Source: Salvelinus alpinus (taxonomy: Eukaryota > Chordata > Actinopteri > Salmoniformes > Salmonidae). From it: 64,000 bases of DNA. The notes below the pieces were generated by a model, which was not told where the DNA came from, ran no database searches, and was given only the letters and a program-made list of their open reading frames with translations. Shown in pieces: positions 45,478 to 57,418 of the stretch. The position numbers were made by a program, and so were the translations under genes. Positions within the stretch are counted from its first letter, which is position 1, and each line of letters begins with the position of its first letter. The stretch lies in the NCBI RefSeq assembly GCF_045679555.1, contig NC_092098.1, positions 21,358,038 through 21,422,037 on the forward strand, read 5' to 3'.

Positions 45478-45800
45478 GGCCTCCCGAGTGGCGCAGCGGT
45501 CTAAGGCACTGCATCGCACCCCATAGGGGGGTGTACAATTGGCCGGGGTGGCTTTATATCACACTCTAGCGACTCCTTGTGGCGGGCCAGGTGCCTGCAA
45601 GCTGACCCTGGTCGTCAGTTGAACGATGTTTCCTCCAACACATTGGTGTGGTTGGTGTTAAGGAGATGTTTCAGAGGTTGCATCAATCAACCTTTGCCTC
45701 TCCCGAGCCCGTTGGGGAGTTGCAGCAATGAGACAAAATCGCAATTGGTATCACGAAATTGGGGAGAAAAAGGGGGGTAAAATAAAAAATAAAAAATAAC
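45478..45800 (+). mobile_element. tRNA-Leu-type SINE (SlmI-like), internally deleted
   Basis: Starts GGCCTCCCGAGTGGCGCAGC with GGTCTAAGGCACTGCATCGC, the leucine-tRNA-like A-box half. The expected B-box half is missing and the sequence jumps to CCCATAGGGGGGTGTACAAT. The body continues CTGACCCTGGTCGTCAGTTG and ends GAAATTGGGGAGAAAAAGGG with an A-rich tail. AACAATAG occurs on both sides (about 45463 and 45799) and may be the target duplication. The SlmI name is from memory. Confidence 0.78.
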
Positions 45801-46255
45801 AATAGTAGTTCCCTTTGGGCCCTGGCTATACTGGTATGATACACTGTTATTTGTAGTGGGCTTCTGTACATGGCTCCAAATCCCTTGACCTAATCTCCAG
45901 GGGGCTTCTCTCCTCCTCCCCTCTTCCCTTCTGTCATCACTCCTTCCTCCCTCTCTTTCACCCTTCCCCTCTTCTCGGCTCTCTCCCCCATTGTTGGTGT
46001 TACTTGATAATTCATTTGAACAAAGAGCAGACATTCAACCCTAGATTAATCAGCCCTGTTTAACAATGGGCGAAGGGCATGTGTGTTTGTTTGCAGGTTG
46101 TGTGTGGTTGGTAGTGTGAGTGCAGAGGAGGAGTGTGCATATCCAATTAATGTTTCCACAAATAGTCAATATCATTTAAACATGTTTTTAGATTTCTATT
46201 TAGAGAAATGTGTAAGAGAGAGAGAGAGTGTCTTTTCACTTTTAATTGTTGGTAT
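45801..46255. other. Gene-free flank of the terminal satellite
   Basis: CT-rich at 45895-45990, then AT-rich. A GA tract at 46215-46228 precedes the array. Confidence 0.5.
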
Positions 46256-49200
46256 GGTATGGTGTGATACAGACAGAGAGAGAGTGGTATAGTGTGATAA
46301 AGACAGAGAGAGTGGTATAGTGTGATACAGACCGACAGAGTGGTATAGGGTGATACAGAAAGAGAGTGGTATAGTGTGATAAAGACAGAGAGAGAGTGGT
46401 ATAGTGTGATAAAGACAGAGAGAGTGGTATAGTGTGATAAAGACAGAGAGAGAGTGGTATAGTGTGATAAAGACAGAGAGAGAGTGGTATAGTGTGATAA
46501 AGACAGAGAGTGGTATAGTGTGATAAAGACAGAGAGTGGTATAGTGTGATAAAGACAGAGAGAGAGTGGTATAGTGTGATAAAGACAGAGAGAGAGGTAT
46601 AGTGTGATAAAGACAGAGAGAGAGTGGTATAGTGTGATAAAGACAGAGAGAGTGGTATAGTGTGATAAAGACAGAGAGAGAGTGGTATAGTGTGATAAAG
46701 ACAGAGAGAGTGGTATAGTGTGATAAAGACAGAGAGAGAGGTATAGTGTGATAAAGACAGAGAGAGTGGTATAGTGTGATAAAGACAGAGAGAGAGTGGT
46801 ATAGTGTGATAAAGACAGAGAGAGAGTGGTATAGTGTGATAAAGACACAGAGAGAGAGTGGTATAGTGTGATAAAGACAGAGAGAGTGGTATAGTGTGAT
46901 AAAGACAGAGAGAGAGAGTGGTATAGTGTGATAAAGACAGAGAGAGAGTGGTATAGTGTGATAAAGACACAGAGAGAGAGTGGTATAGTGTGATAAAGAC
47001 AGAGAGAGTGGTATAGTGTGATAAAGACAGAGAGAGAGAGTGGTATAGTGTGATAAAGACAGAGAGAGAGAGTGGTATAGTGTGATAAAGACAGAGAGAG
47101 AGAGTGGTATAGTGTGATAAAGACAGAGAGAGTGGTATAGTGTGATAAAGACAGAGAGAGTGGTATAGTGTGATAAAGACAGAGAGAGTGGTATAGTGTG
47201 ATAAAGACAGAGAGAGTGGTATAGTGTGATAAAGACAGAGAGTGGTATAGTGTGATAAAGACAGAGAGAGAGTGGTATAGTGTGATAAAGACAGAGAGAG
47301 AGTGGTATAGTGTGATAATGACAGAGAGTGGTATAGTGTGATAAAGACAGAGAGAGTGGTATAGTGTGATAAAGACAGAGAGAGAGAGAGTGGTATAGTG
47401 TGATAAAGACAGAGAGAGAGAGTGGTATAGTGTGATAAAGACAGAGAGAGAGAGTGGTATAGTGTGATAAAGACAGAGAGAGAGTGGTATAGTGTGATAA
47501 AGACAGAGAGAGAGTGGTATAGTGTGATAAAGACAGAGAGAGAGTGGTATAGTGTGATAAAGACAGAGAGAGAGTGGTATAGTGTGATAAAGACAGAGAG
47601 AGAGTGGTATAGTGTGATAAAGACAGAGAGAGAGTGGTATAGTGTGATAAAGACAGAGAGAGAGTGGTATAGTGTGATAAAGACAGAGAGAGAGTGGTAT
47701 AGTGTGATAAAGACAGAGTGAGTGGTATAGTGTGATAAAGACAGAGAGAGAGTGGTATAGTGTGATAAAGACAGAGAGAGAGTGGTATAGTGTGATAAAG
47801 ACAGAGAGAGAGTGGTATAGTGTGATAAAGACAGAGAGAGAGTGGTATAGTGTGATAAAGACAGAGAGAGAGTGGTATAGTGTGATAAAGACAGAGAGAG
47901 AGTGGTATAGTGTGATAAAGACAGAGTGAGTGGTATAGTGTGATAAAGACAGAGAGAGAGTGGTATAGTGTGATAAAGACAGAGAGAGAGTGGTATAGTG
48001 TGATAAAGACAGAGAGAGTGGTATAGTGTGATAAAGACAGAGAGAGAGTGGTATAGTGTGATAAAGACAGAGAGAGAGTGGTATAGTGTGATAAAGACAG
48101 AGAGAGTGGTATAGTGTGATAAAGACAGAGAGAGAGAGAGTGGTATAGTGTGATAAAGACAGAGAGAGAGTGGTATAGTGTGATAAAGACAGAGTGAGTG
48201 GTATAGTGTGATAAAGACAGAGAGAGAGAGAGTGGTATAGTGTGATAAAGACAGAGAGAGAGTGGTATAGTGTGATAAAGACAGAGAGTGGTATAGTGTG
48301 ATAAAGACAGAGAGAGAGTGGTATAGTGTGATAAAGACAGAGAGTGGTATAGTGTGATGAAGACAGAGAGTGGTATAGTGTGATAAAGACAGAGAGTGGT
48401 ATAGTGTGATAAAGACAGAGAGAGAGTGGTATAGTGTGATAAAGACAGAGAGAGAGAGTGGTATAGTGTGATAAAGACAGAGTGAGTGGTATAGTGTGAT
48501 AAAGACAGAGAGAGAGAGTGGTATAGTGTGATAAAGACAGAGAGAGAGAGTGGTATAGTGTGATAAAGACAGAGAGAGAGAGTGGTATAGTGTGATAAAG
48601 ACAGAGAGTGGTATAGTGTGATAAAGACAGAGAGAGAGTGGTATAGTGTGATAAAGACAGAGAGAGAGGTATAGTGTGATAAAGACAGAGAGTGGTATAG
48701 TGTGATAAAGACAGAGAGTGGTATAGTGTGATAAAGACAGAGAGTGGTATAGTGTGATAAAGACAGAGAGAGAGTGGTATAGTGTGATAAAGACAGAGAG
48801 AGAGGTATAGTGTGATAAAGACAGAGAGTGGTATAGTGTGATAAAGACAGAGAGTGGTATAGTGTGATAAAGACAGAGAGTGGTATAGTGTGATAAAGAC
48901 AGAGAGAGAGTGGTATAGTGTGATAAAGACAGAGAGAGAGTGGTATAGTGTGATAAAGACAGAGAGAGAGGTATAGTGTGATAAAGACAGAGAGTGGTAT
49001 AGTGTGATAAAGACAGAGAGAGAGAGTGGTATAGTGTGATAAAGACAGAGACAGAGTGGTATAGTGTGATAAAGACAGAGAGAGAGTGGTATAGTGTGAT
49101 AAAGACAGAGAGAGAGTGGTATAGTGTGATAAAGACAGAGAGAGAGTGGTATAGTGTGATAAAGACAGAGAGAGAGAGTGGTATAGTGTGATAAAGACAG

Positions 49201-52200
49201 AGAGAGAGTGGTATAGTGTGATAAAGACAGAGAGAGAGAGTGGTATAGTGTGATAAAGACAGAGAGAGAGTGGTATAGTGTGATAAAGACAGAGACAGAG
49301 TGGTATAGTGTGATAAAGACAGAGAGAGAGTGGTATAGTGTGATAAAGACAGAGAGAGAGGTATAGTGTGATAAAGACAGAGACAGAGTGGTATAGTGTG
49401 ATAAAGACAGAGAGAGAGTGGTATAGTGTGATAAAGACAGAGAGTGAGTGGTATAGTGTGATAAAGACAGAGTGAGTGGTATAGTGTGATAAAGACAGAG
49501 ACAGAGTGGTATAGTGTGATAAAGACAGAGAGTGAGTGGTATAGTGTGATAAAGACAGAGTGAGTGGTATAGTGTGATAAAGACAGAGAGAGAGTGGTAT
49601 AGTGTGATAAAGACAGAGAGAGTGGTATAGTGTGATAAAGACAGAGACAGAGTGGTATAGTGTGATAAAGACAGAGAGTGAGTGGTATAGTGTGATAAAG
49701 ACAGAGTGAGTGGTATAGTGTGATAAAGACAGAGAGAGAGTGGTATAGTGTGATAAAGACAGAGACAGAGTGGTATAGTGTGATAAAGACAGAGAGAGAG
49801 TGGTATAGTGTGATAAAGACAGAGAGAGTGGTATAGTGTGATAAAGACAGAGTGAGTGGTATAGTGTGATAAAGACAGAGAGAGAGTGGTATAGTGTGAT
49901 AAAGACAGAGTGAGTGGTATAGTGTGATAAAGACAGAGAGAGAGTGGTATAGTGTGATAAAGACAGAGAGAGAGTGGTATAGTGTGATAAAGACAGAGAG
50001 TGGTATAGTGTGATAAAGACAGAGAGAGAGTGGTATAGTGTGATAAAGACAGAGAGAGTGGTATAGTGTGATAAAGACAGAGTGAGTGGTATAGTGTGAT
50101 AAAGACAGAGAGAGAGAGGTATAGTGTGATAAAGACAGAGAGTGGTATAGTGTGATAAAGACAGAGAGAGTGGTATAGTGTGATAAAGACAGAGAGAGAG
50201 AGGTATAGTGTGATAAAGACAGAGAGTGGTATAGTGTGATAAAGACAGAGAGAGAGTGGTATAGTGTGATAAAGACAGAGAGAGAGTGGTATAGTGTGAT
50301 AAAGACAGAGAGTGGTATAGTGTGATAAAGACAGAGAGAGTGGTATAGTGTGATAAAGACAGAGAGAGAGAGAGTGGTATAGTGTGATAAAGACAGAGAG
50401 AGAGAGTGGTATAGTGTGATAAAGACAGAGAGAGAGTGGTATAGTGTGATAAAGACAGAGAGAGAGAGTGGTATAGTGTGATAAAGACAGAGAGAGAGAG
50501 TGGTATAGTGTGATAAAGACAGAGAGAGAGAGTGGTATAGTGTGATAAAGACAGAGAGAGAGAGTGGTATAGTGTGATAAAGACAGAGAGAGTGGTATAG
50601 TGTGATAAAGACAGAGAGAGAGAGAGTGGTATAGTGTGATAAAGACAGAGAGTGGTATAGTGTGATAAAGACAGAGAGAGAGGTATAGTGTGATAAAGAC
50701 AGAGTGAGTGGTATAGTGTGATAAAGACAGAGAGAGTGGTATAGTGTGATAAAGACAGAGAGAGAGAGTGGTATAGTGTGATAAAGACAGAGAGTGGTAT
50801 AGTGTGATAAAGACAGAGAGAGTGGTATAGTGTGATAAAGACAGAGAGAGAGAGTGGTATAGTGTGATAAAGACAGAGAGTGGTATAGTGTGATAAAGAC
50901 AGAGAGAGTGGTATAGTGTGATAAAGACAGAGAGTGGTATAGTGTGATAAAGACAGAGAGTGGTATAGTGTGATAAAGACAGAGTGAGTGGTATAGTGTG
51001 ATAAAGACAGAGAGTGGTATAGTGTGATAAAGACAGAGAGAGAGTGGTATAGTGTGATAAAGACAGAGAGTGGTATAGTGTGATAAAGACAGAGAGTGGT
51101 ATAGTGTGATAAAGACAGAGAGAGTGGTATAGTGTGATAAAGACAGAGAGAGAGAGTGGTATAGTGTGATAAAGACAGAGAGTGGTATAGTGTGATAAAG
51201 ACAGAGTGAGTGGTATAGTGTGATAAAGACAGAGAGAGAGTGGTATAGTGTGATAAAGACAGAGAGTGGTATAGTGTGATAAAGACAGAGAGTGGTATAG
51301 TGTGATAAAGACAGAGTGAGTGGTATAGTGTGATAAAGACAGAGAGTGGTATAGTGTGATAAAGACAGACAGAGAGTGGTATAGTGTGATAAAGACAGAG
51401 AGTGGTATAGTGTGATAAAGACAGAGAGAGTGGTATAGTGTGATAAAGACAGAGAGAGAGAGTGGTATAGTGTGATAAAGACAGAGAGAGAGTGGTATAG
51501 TGTGATAAAGACAGAGAGTGGTATAGTGTGATAAAGACAGAGAGAGAGTGGTATAGTGTGATAAAGACAGAGAGTGGTATAGTGTGATAAAGACAGAGAG
51601 TGGTATAGTGTGATAAAGACAGAGAGAGTGGTATAGTGTGATAAAGACAGAGAGAGAGTGGTATAGTGTGATAAAGACAGAGAGTGGTATAGTGTGATAA
51701 AGACAGAGAGTGGTATAGTGTGATAAAGACAGAGAGTGGTATAGTGTGATAAAGACAGAGAGAGTGGTATAGTGTGATAAAGACAGAGAGTGGTATAGTG
51801 TGATAAAGACAGAGTGAGTGGTATAGTGTGATAAAGACAGAGAGAGAGAGTGGTATAGTGTGATAAAGACAGAGTGAGTGGTATAGTGTGATAAAGACAG
51901 AGAGTGGTATAGTGTGATAAAGACAGAGAGAGTGGTATAGTGTGATAAAGACAGAGAGAGAGAGTGGTATAGTGTGATAAAGACAGAGAGTGGTATAGTG
52001 TGATAAAGACAGAGTGAGTGGTATAGTGTGATAAAGACAGAGAGAGAGAGTGGTATAGTGTGATAAAGACAGAGTGAGTGGTATAGTGTGATAAAGACAG
52101 AGAGTGGTATAGTGTGATAAAGACAGAGAGTGGTATAGTGTGATAAAGACAGAGTGAGTGGTATAGTGTGATAAAGACAGAGAGAGAGAGTGGTATAGTG

Positions 52201-55176
52201 TGATAAAGACAGAGTGAGTGGTATAGTGTGATAAAGACAGAGAGTGGTATAGTGTGATAAAGACAGAGAGAGTGGTATAGTGTGATAAAGACAGAGAGAG
52301 AGAGTGGTATAGTGTGATAAAGACAGAGAGTGGTATAGTGTGATAAAGACAGAGAGAGTGGTATAGTGTGATAAAGACAGAGAGAGAGAGTGGTATAGTG
52401 TGATAAAGACAGAGTGAGTGGTATAGTGTGATAAAGACAGAGAGTGGTATAGTGTGATAAAGACAGAGAGTGGTATAGTGTGATAAAGACAGAGAGAGTG
52501 GTATAGTGTGATAAAGACAGAGAGAGAGAGTGGTATAGTGTGATAAAGACAGAGAGTGGTATAGTGTGATAAAGACAGAGAGTGGTATAGTGTGATAAAG
52601 ACAGAGCGAGTGGTATAGTGTGATAAAGACAGAGAGTGGTATAGTGTGATAAAGACAGAGTGAGTGGTATAGTGTGATAAAGACAGAGAGTGGTATAGTG
52701 TGATAAAGACAGAGAGTGGTATAGTGTGATAAAGACAGAGAGAGTGGTATAGTGTGATAAAGACAGAGAGAGAGAGTGGTATAGTGTGATAAAGACAGAG
52801 AGTGGTATAGTGTGATAAAGACAGAGAGTGGTATAGTGTGATAAAGACAGAGAGAGTGGTATAGTGTGATAAAGACAGAGAGGTATAGTGTGATAAAGAC
52901 AGAGAGAGAGTGGTATAGTGTGATAAAGACAGAGAGAGAGTGGTATAGTGTGATAAAGACAGAGAGTGGTATAGTGTGATAAAGACAGAGAGAGTGGTAT
53001 AGTGTGATAAAGACAGAGAGAGAGAGAGTGGTATAGTGTGATAAAGACAGAGAGAGAGAGTGGTATAGTGTGATAAAGACAGAGAGAGAGAGTGGTATAG
53101 TGTGATAAAGACAGAGAGAGTGGTATAGTGTGATAAAGACAGAGTGAGTGGTATAGTGTGATAAAGACAGAGAGAGGTATAGTGTGATAAAGACAGAGAG
53201 AGAGTGGTATAGTGTGATAAAGACAGAGAGAGAGTGGTATAGTGTGATAAAGACAGAGAGTGGTATAGTGTGATAAAGACAGAGAGAGTGGTATAGTGTG
53301 ATAAAGACAGAGAGAGAGAGTGGTATAGTGTGATAAAGACAGAGAGAGAGAGTGGTATAGTGTGATAAAGACAGAGAGAGAGAGTGGTATAGTGTGATAA
53401 AGACAGAGAGAGAGAGTGGTATAGTGTGATAAAGACAGAGAGAGAGAGTGGTATAGTGTGATAAAGACAGAGAGAGGTATAGTGTGATAAAGACAGAGAG
53501 AGGTATAGTGTGATAAAGACAGAGAGAGAGTGGTATAGTGTGATAAAGACAGAGAGAGAGTGGTATAGTGTGATAAAGACAGAGAGTGGTATAGTGTGAT
53601 AAAGACAGAGAGAGTGGTATAGTGTGATAAAGACAGAGAGAGAGAGAGTGGTATAGTGTGATAAAGACAGAGAGAGAGAGTGGTATAGTGTGATAAAGAC
53701 AGAGAGAGTGGTATAGTGTGATAAAGACAGAGAGAGAGAGAGTGGTATAGTGTGATAAAGACAGAGAGAGAGAGTGGTATAGTGTGATAAAGACAGAGTG
53801 AGAGAGTGGTATAGTGTGATAAAGACAGAGAGAGAGAGAGTGGTATAGTGTGATAAAGACAGAGAGAGAGAGTGGTATAGTGTGATAAAGACAGAGAGAG
53901 AGAGAGTGGTATAGTGTGATAAAGACAGAGAGAGTGGTATAGTGTGATAAAGACAGAGAGAGAGAGTGGTATAGTGTGATAAAGACAGAGAGTGGTATAG
54001 TGTGATAAAGACAGAGAGAGAGTGGTATAGTGTGATAAAGACAGAGAGTGGTATAGTGTGATAAAGACAGAGAGAGAGTGGTATAGTGTGATAAAGACAG
54101 AGAGAGAGTGGTATAGTGTGATAAAGACAGAGAGTGGTATAGTGTGATAAAGACAGAGAGAGAGTGGTATAGTGTGATAAAGACAGAGAGAGTGGTATAG
54201 TGTGATAAAGACAGAGAGAGAGTGGTATAGTGTGATAAAGACAGAGAGAGAGTGGTATAGTGTGATAAAGACAGAGAGAGAGTGGTATAGTGTGATAAAG
54301 ACAGAGAGAGAGTGGTATAGTGTGATAAAGACAGAGAGAGAGAGTGGTATAGTGTGATAAAGACAGAGAGAGTGGTATAGTGTGATAAAGACAGAGAGAG
54401 AGTGGTATAGTGTGATAAAGACAGAGAGAGAGTGGTATAGTGTGATAAAGACAGAGAGAGAGTGGTATAGTGTGATAAAGACAGAGTGAGTGGTATAGTG
54501 TGATAAAGACAGAGAGAGAGAGTGGTATAGTGTGATAAAGACAGAGAGAGAGTGGTATAGTGTGATAAAGACAGAGAGAGTGGTATAGTGTGATAAAGAC
54601 AGACAGAGAGTGGTATAGTGTGATAAAGACAGAGAGAGTGGTATAGTGTGATAAAGACAGAGAGAGAGAGTGGTATAGTGTGATAAAGACAGACAGAGAG
54701 TGGTATAGTGTGATAAAGACAGAGTGAGTGGTATAGTGTGATAAAGACAGAGAGAGAGAGTGGTATAGTGTGATAAAGACAGAGAGAGAGTGGTATAGTG
54801 TGATAAAGACAGAGAGAGTGGTATAGTGTGATAAAGACAGACAGAGAGTGGTATAGTGTGATAAAGACAGAGAGAGTGGTATAGTGTGATAAAGACAGAG
54901 AGAGAGAGTGGTATAGTGTGATAAAGACAGAGAGAGTGGTATAGTGTGATAAAGACAGAGAGAGAGTGGTATAGTGTGATAAAGACAGAGAGAGAGAGTG
55001 GTATAGTGTGATAAAGACAGAGAGAGTGGTATAGTGTGATAAAGACAGAGAGAGAGTGGTATAGTGTGATAAAGACAGAGAGAGTGGTATAGTGTGATAA
55101 AGACAGAGAGAGAGAGTGGTATAGTGTGATAAAGACAGAGAGAGTGGTATAGTGTGATAAAGACAGAGAGAGAGAG

Positions 55177-55480
55177 TTGCCACAAGAAAAGGGCAACCAG
55201 TGAAGAACAAACACCACTGTAAATACAACCCATATTTATGTTTATTTATTTTAACTTGTGTGCTTTAACCATTTGTACATTGTTACAACACTGCATATAT
55301 ATAATATGACATTTGTAATGTCTTTATTGTTTTGAAACTTCTGTATGTGTAATGTTTAATGTTCATTTTTATTGTTTATTTGACTTTTGTATATTACCTA
55401 CCTCACTTGCTTTGGCAATGTTAACACATGTTTCCCATGCCAATAAAGCCCCTTGAATTGAATTGAATTGAATTGAATTG
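55177..55480 (+). mobile_element. LINE 3' end inside the satellite, copy 1
   Basis: Starts TTGCCACAAGAAAAGGGCAA and ends GCCAATAAAGCCCCTTGAAT with five TTGAA units. The AATAAAGC plus (TTGAA)n tail is that of a fish LINE. About 300 bp are present, 5'-truncated, with no coding part. The target duplication is AGAG or GAGAG and cannot be resolved in the GA tail. Confidence 0.8.
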
Positions 55481-57118
55481 AGAGTGGTATAGTGTGATAA
55501 AGACAGAGAGAGAGAGTGGTATAGTGTGATAAAGACAGAGAGAGAGGTATAGTGTGATAAAGACAGAGTGAGTGGTATAGTGTGATAAAGACAGAGAGAG
55601 AGAGTGGTATAGTGTGATAAAGAGAGAGAGTGGTATAGTGTGATAAAGACAGAGAGAGAGAGTGGTATAGTGTGATAAAGACAGAGGGAGAGAGTGGTAT
55701 AGTGTGATAAAGACAGAGAGAGAGAGTGGTATAGTGTGATAAAGACAGAGAGAGAGAGTGGTATAGTGTGATAAAGACAGTGAGTGGTATAGTGTGATAA
55801 AGACAGAGTGAGAGAGTGGTATAGTGTGATAAAGACAGAGAGAGAGAGTGGTATAGTGTGATAAAGACAGAGAGAGAGAGTGGTATAGTGTGATAAAGAC
55901 AGTGAGAGAGTGGTATAGTGTGATAAAGACAGAGAGAGAGAGTGGTATAGTGTGATAAAGACAGAGAGAGAGTGGTATAGTGTGATAAAGACAGAGAGAG
56001 AGTGGTATAGTGTGATAAAGACAGAGAGAGAGAGTGGTATAGTGTGATAAAGACAGAGAGTGGTATAGTGTGATAAAGACAGAGAGAGAGTGGTATAGTG
56101 TGATAAAGACAGAGAGAGAGTGGTATAGTGTGATAAAGACAGAGAGAGTGGTATAGTGTGATAAAGACAGAGAGTGGTATAGTGTGATAAAGACAGAGTG
56201 AGTGGTATAGTGTGATAAAGACAGAGAGAGAGTGGTATAGTGTGATAAAGACAGAGAGTGGTATAGTGTGATAAAGACAGAGTGAGTGGTATAGTGTGAT
56301 AAAGACAGAGAGAGAGTGGTATAGTGTGATAAAGACAGAGAGTGGTATAGTGTGATAAAGACAGAGAGAGAGTGGTATAGTGTGATAAAGACAGAGAGTG
56401 GTATAGTGTGATAAAGACAGAGAGTGGTATAGTGTGATAAAGACAGAGAGAGTGGTATAGTGTGATAAAGACAGAGAGAGAGTGGTATAGTGTGATAAAG
56501 ACAGAGAGTGGTATAGTGTGATAAAGACAGAGAGTGGTATAGTGTGATAAAGACAGAGAGAGTGGTATAGTGTGATAAAGACAGAGAGAGAGAGTGGTAT
56601 AGTGTGATAAAGACAGAGAGTGGTATAGTGTGATAAAGACAGAGTGAGTGGTATAGTGTGATAAAGACAGAGAGAGAGAGTGGTATAGTGTGATAAAGAC
56701 AGAGTGAGTGGTATAGTGTGATAAAGACAGAGTGGTATAGTGTGATAAAGACAGAGAGAGTGGTATAGTGTGATAAAGACAGACAGAGAGTGGTATAGTG
56801 TGATAAAGACAGAGAGAGTGGTATAGTGTGATAAAGACAGAGAGAGAGAGTGGTATAGTGTGATAAAGACAGAGAGAGTGGTATAGTGTGATAAAGACAG
56901 AGAGAGAGTGGTATAGTGTGATAAAGACAGAGAGAGAGAGTGGTATAGTGTGATAAAGACAGAGAGAGTGGTATAGTGTGATAAAGACAGAGAGAGAGTG
57001 GTATAGTGTGATAAAGACAGAGAGAGTGGTATAGTGTGATAAAGACAGAGAGAGAGAGTGGTATAGTGTGATAAAGACAGAGAGAGTGGTATAGTGTGAT
57101 AAAGACAGAGAGAGAGAG

Positions 57119-57418
57119 TTGCCACAAGAAAAGGGCAACCAGTGAAGAACAAACACCACTGTAAATACAACCCATATTTATGTTTATTTATTTTAACTTG
57201 TGTGCTTTAACCATTTGTACATTGTTACAACACTGCATATATATAATATGACATTTGTAATGTCTTTATTGTTTTGAAACTTCTGTATGTGTAATGTTTA
57301 ATGTTCATTTTTATTGTTTATTTGACTTTTGTATATTACCTACCTCACTTGCTTTGGCAATGTTAACACATGTTTCCCATGCCAATAAAGCCCCTTGAAT
57401 TGAATTGAATTGAATTGA
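57119..57418 (+). mobile_element. LINE 3' end inside the satellite, copy 2
   Basis: Identical by eye to copy 1 apart from having four rather than five TTGAA units. It starts exactly 1,942 bp after copy 1, and satellite on both sides has the same order of tail lengths as around copy 1, so it is a duplicate rather than a second insertion. Confidence 0.85.
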
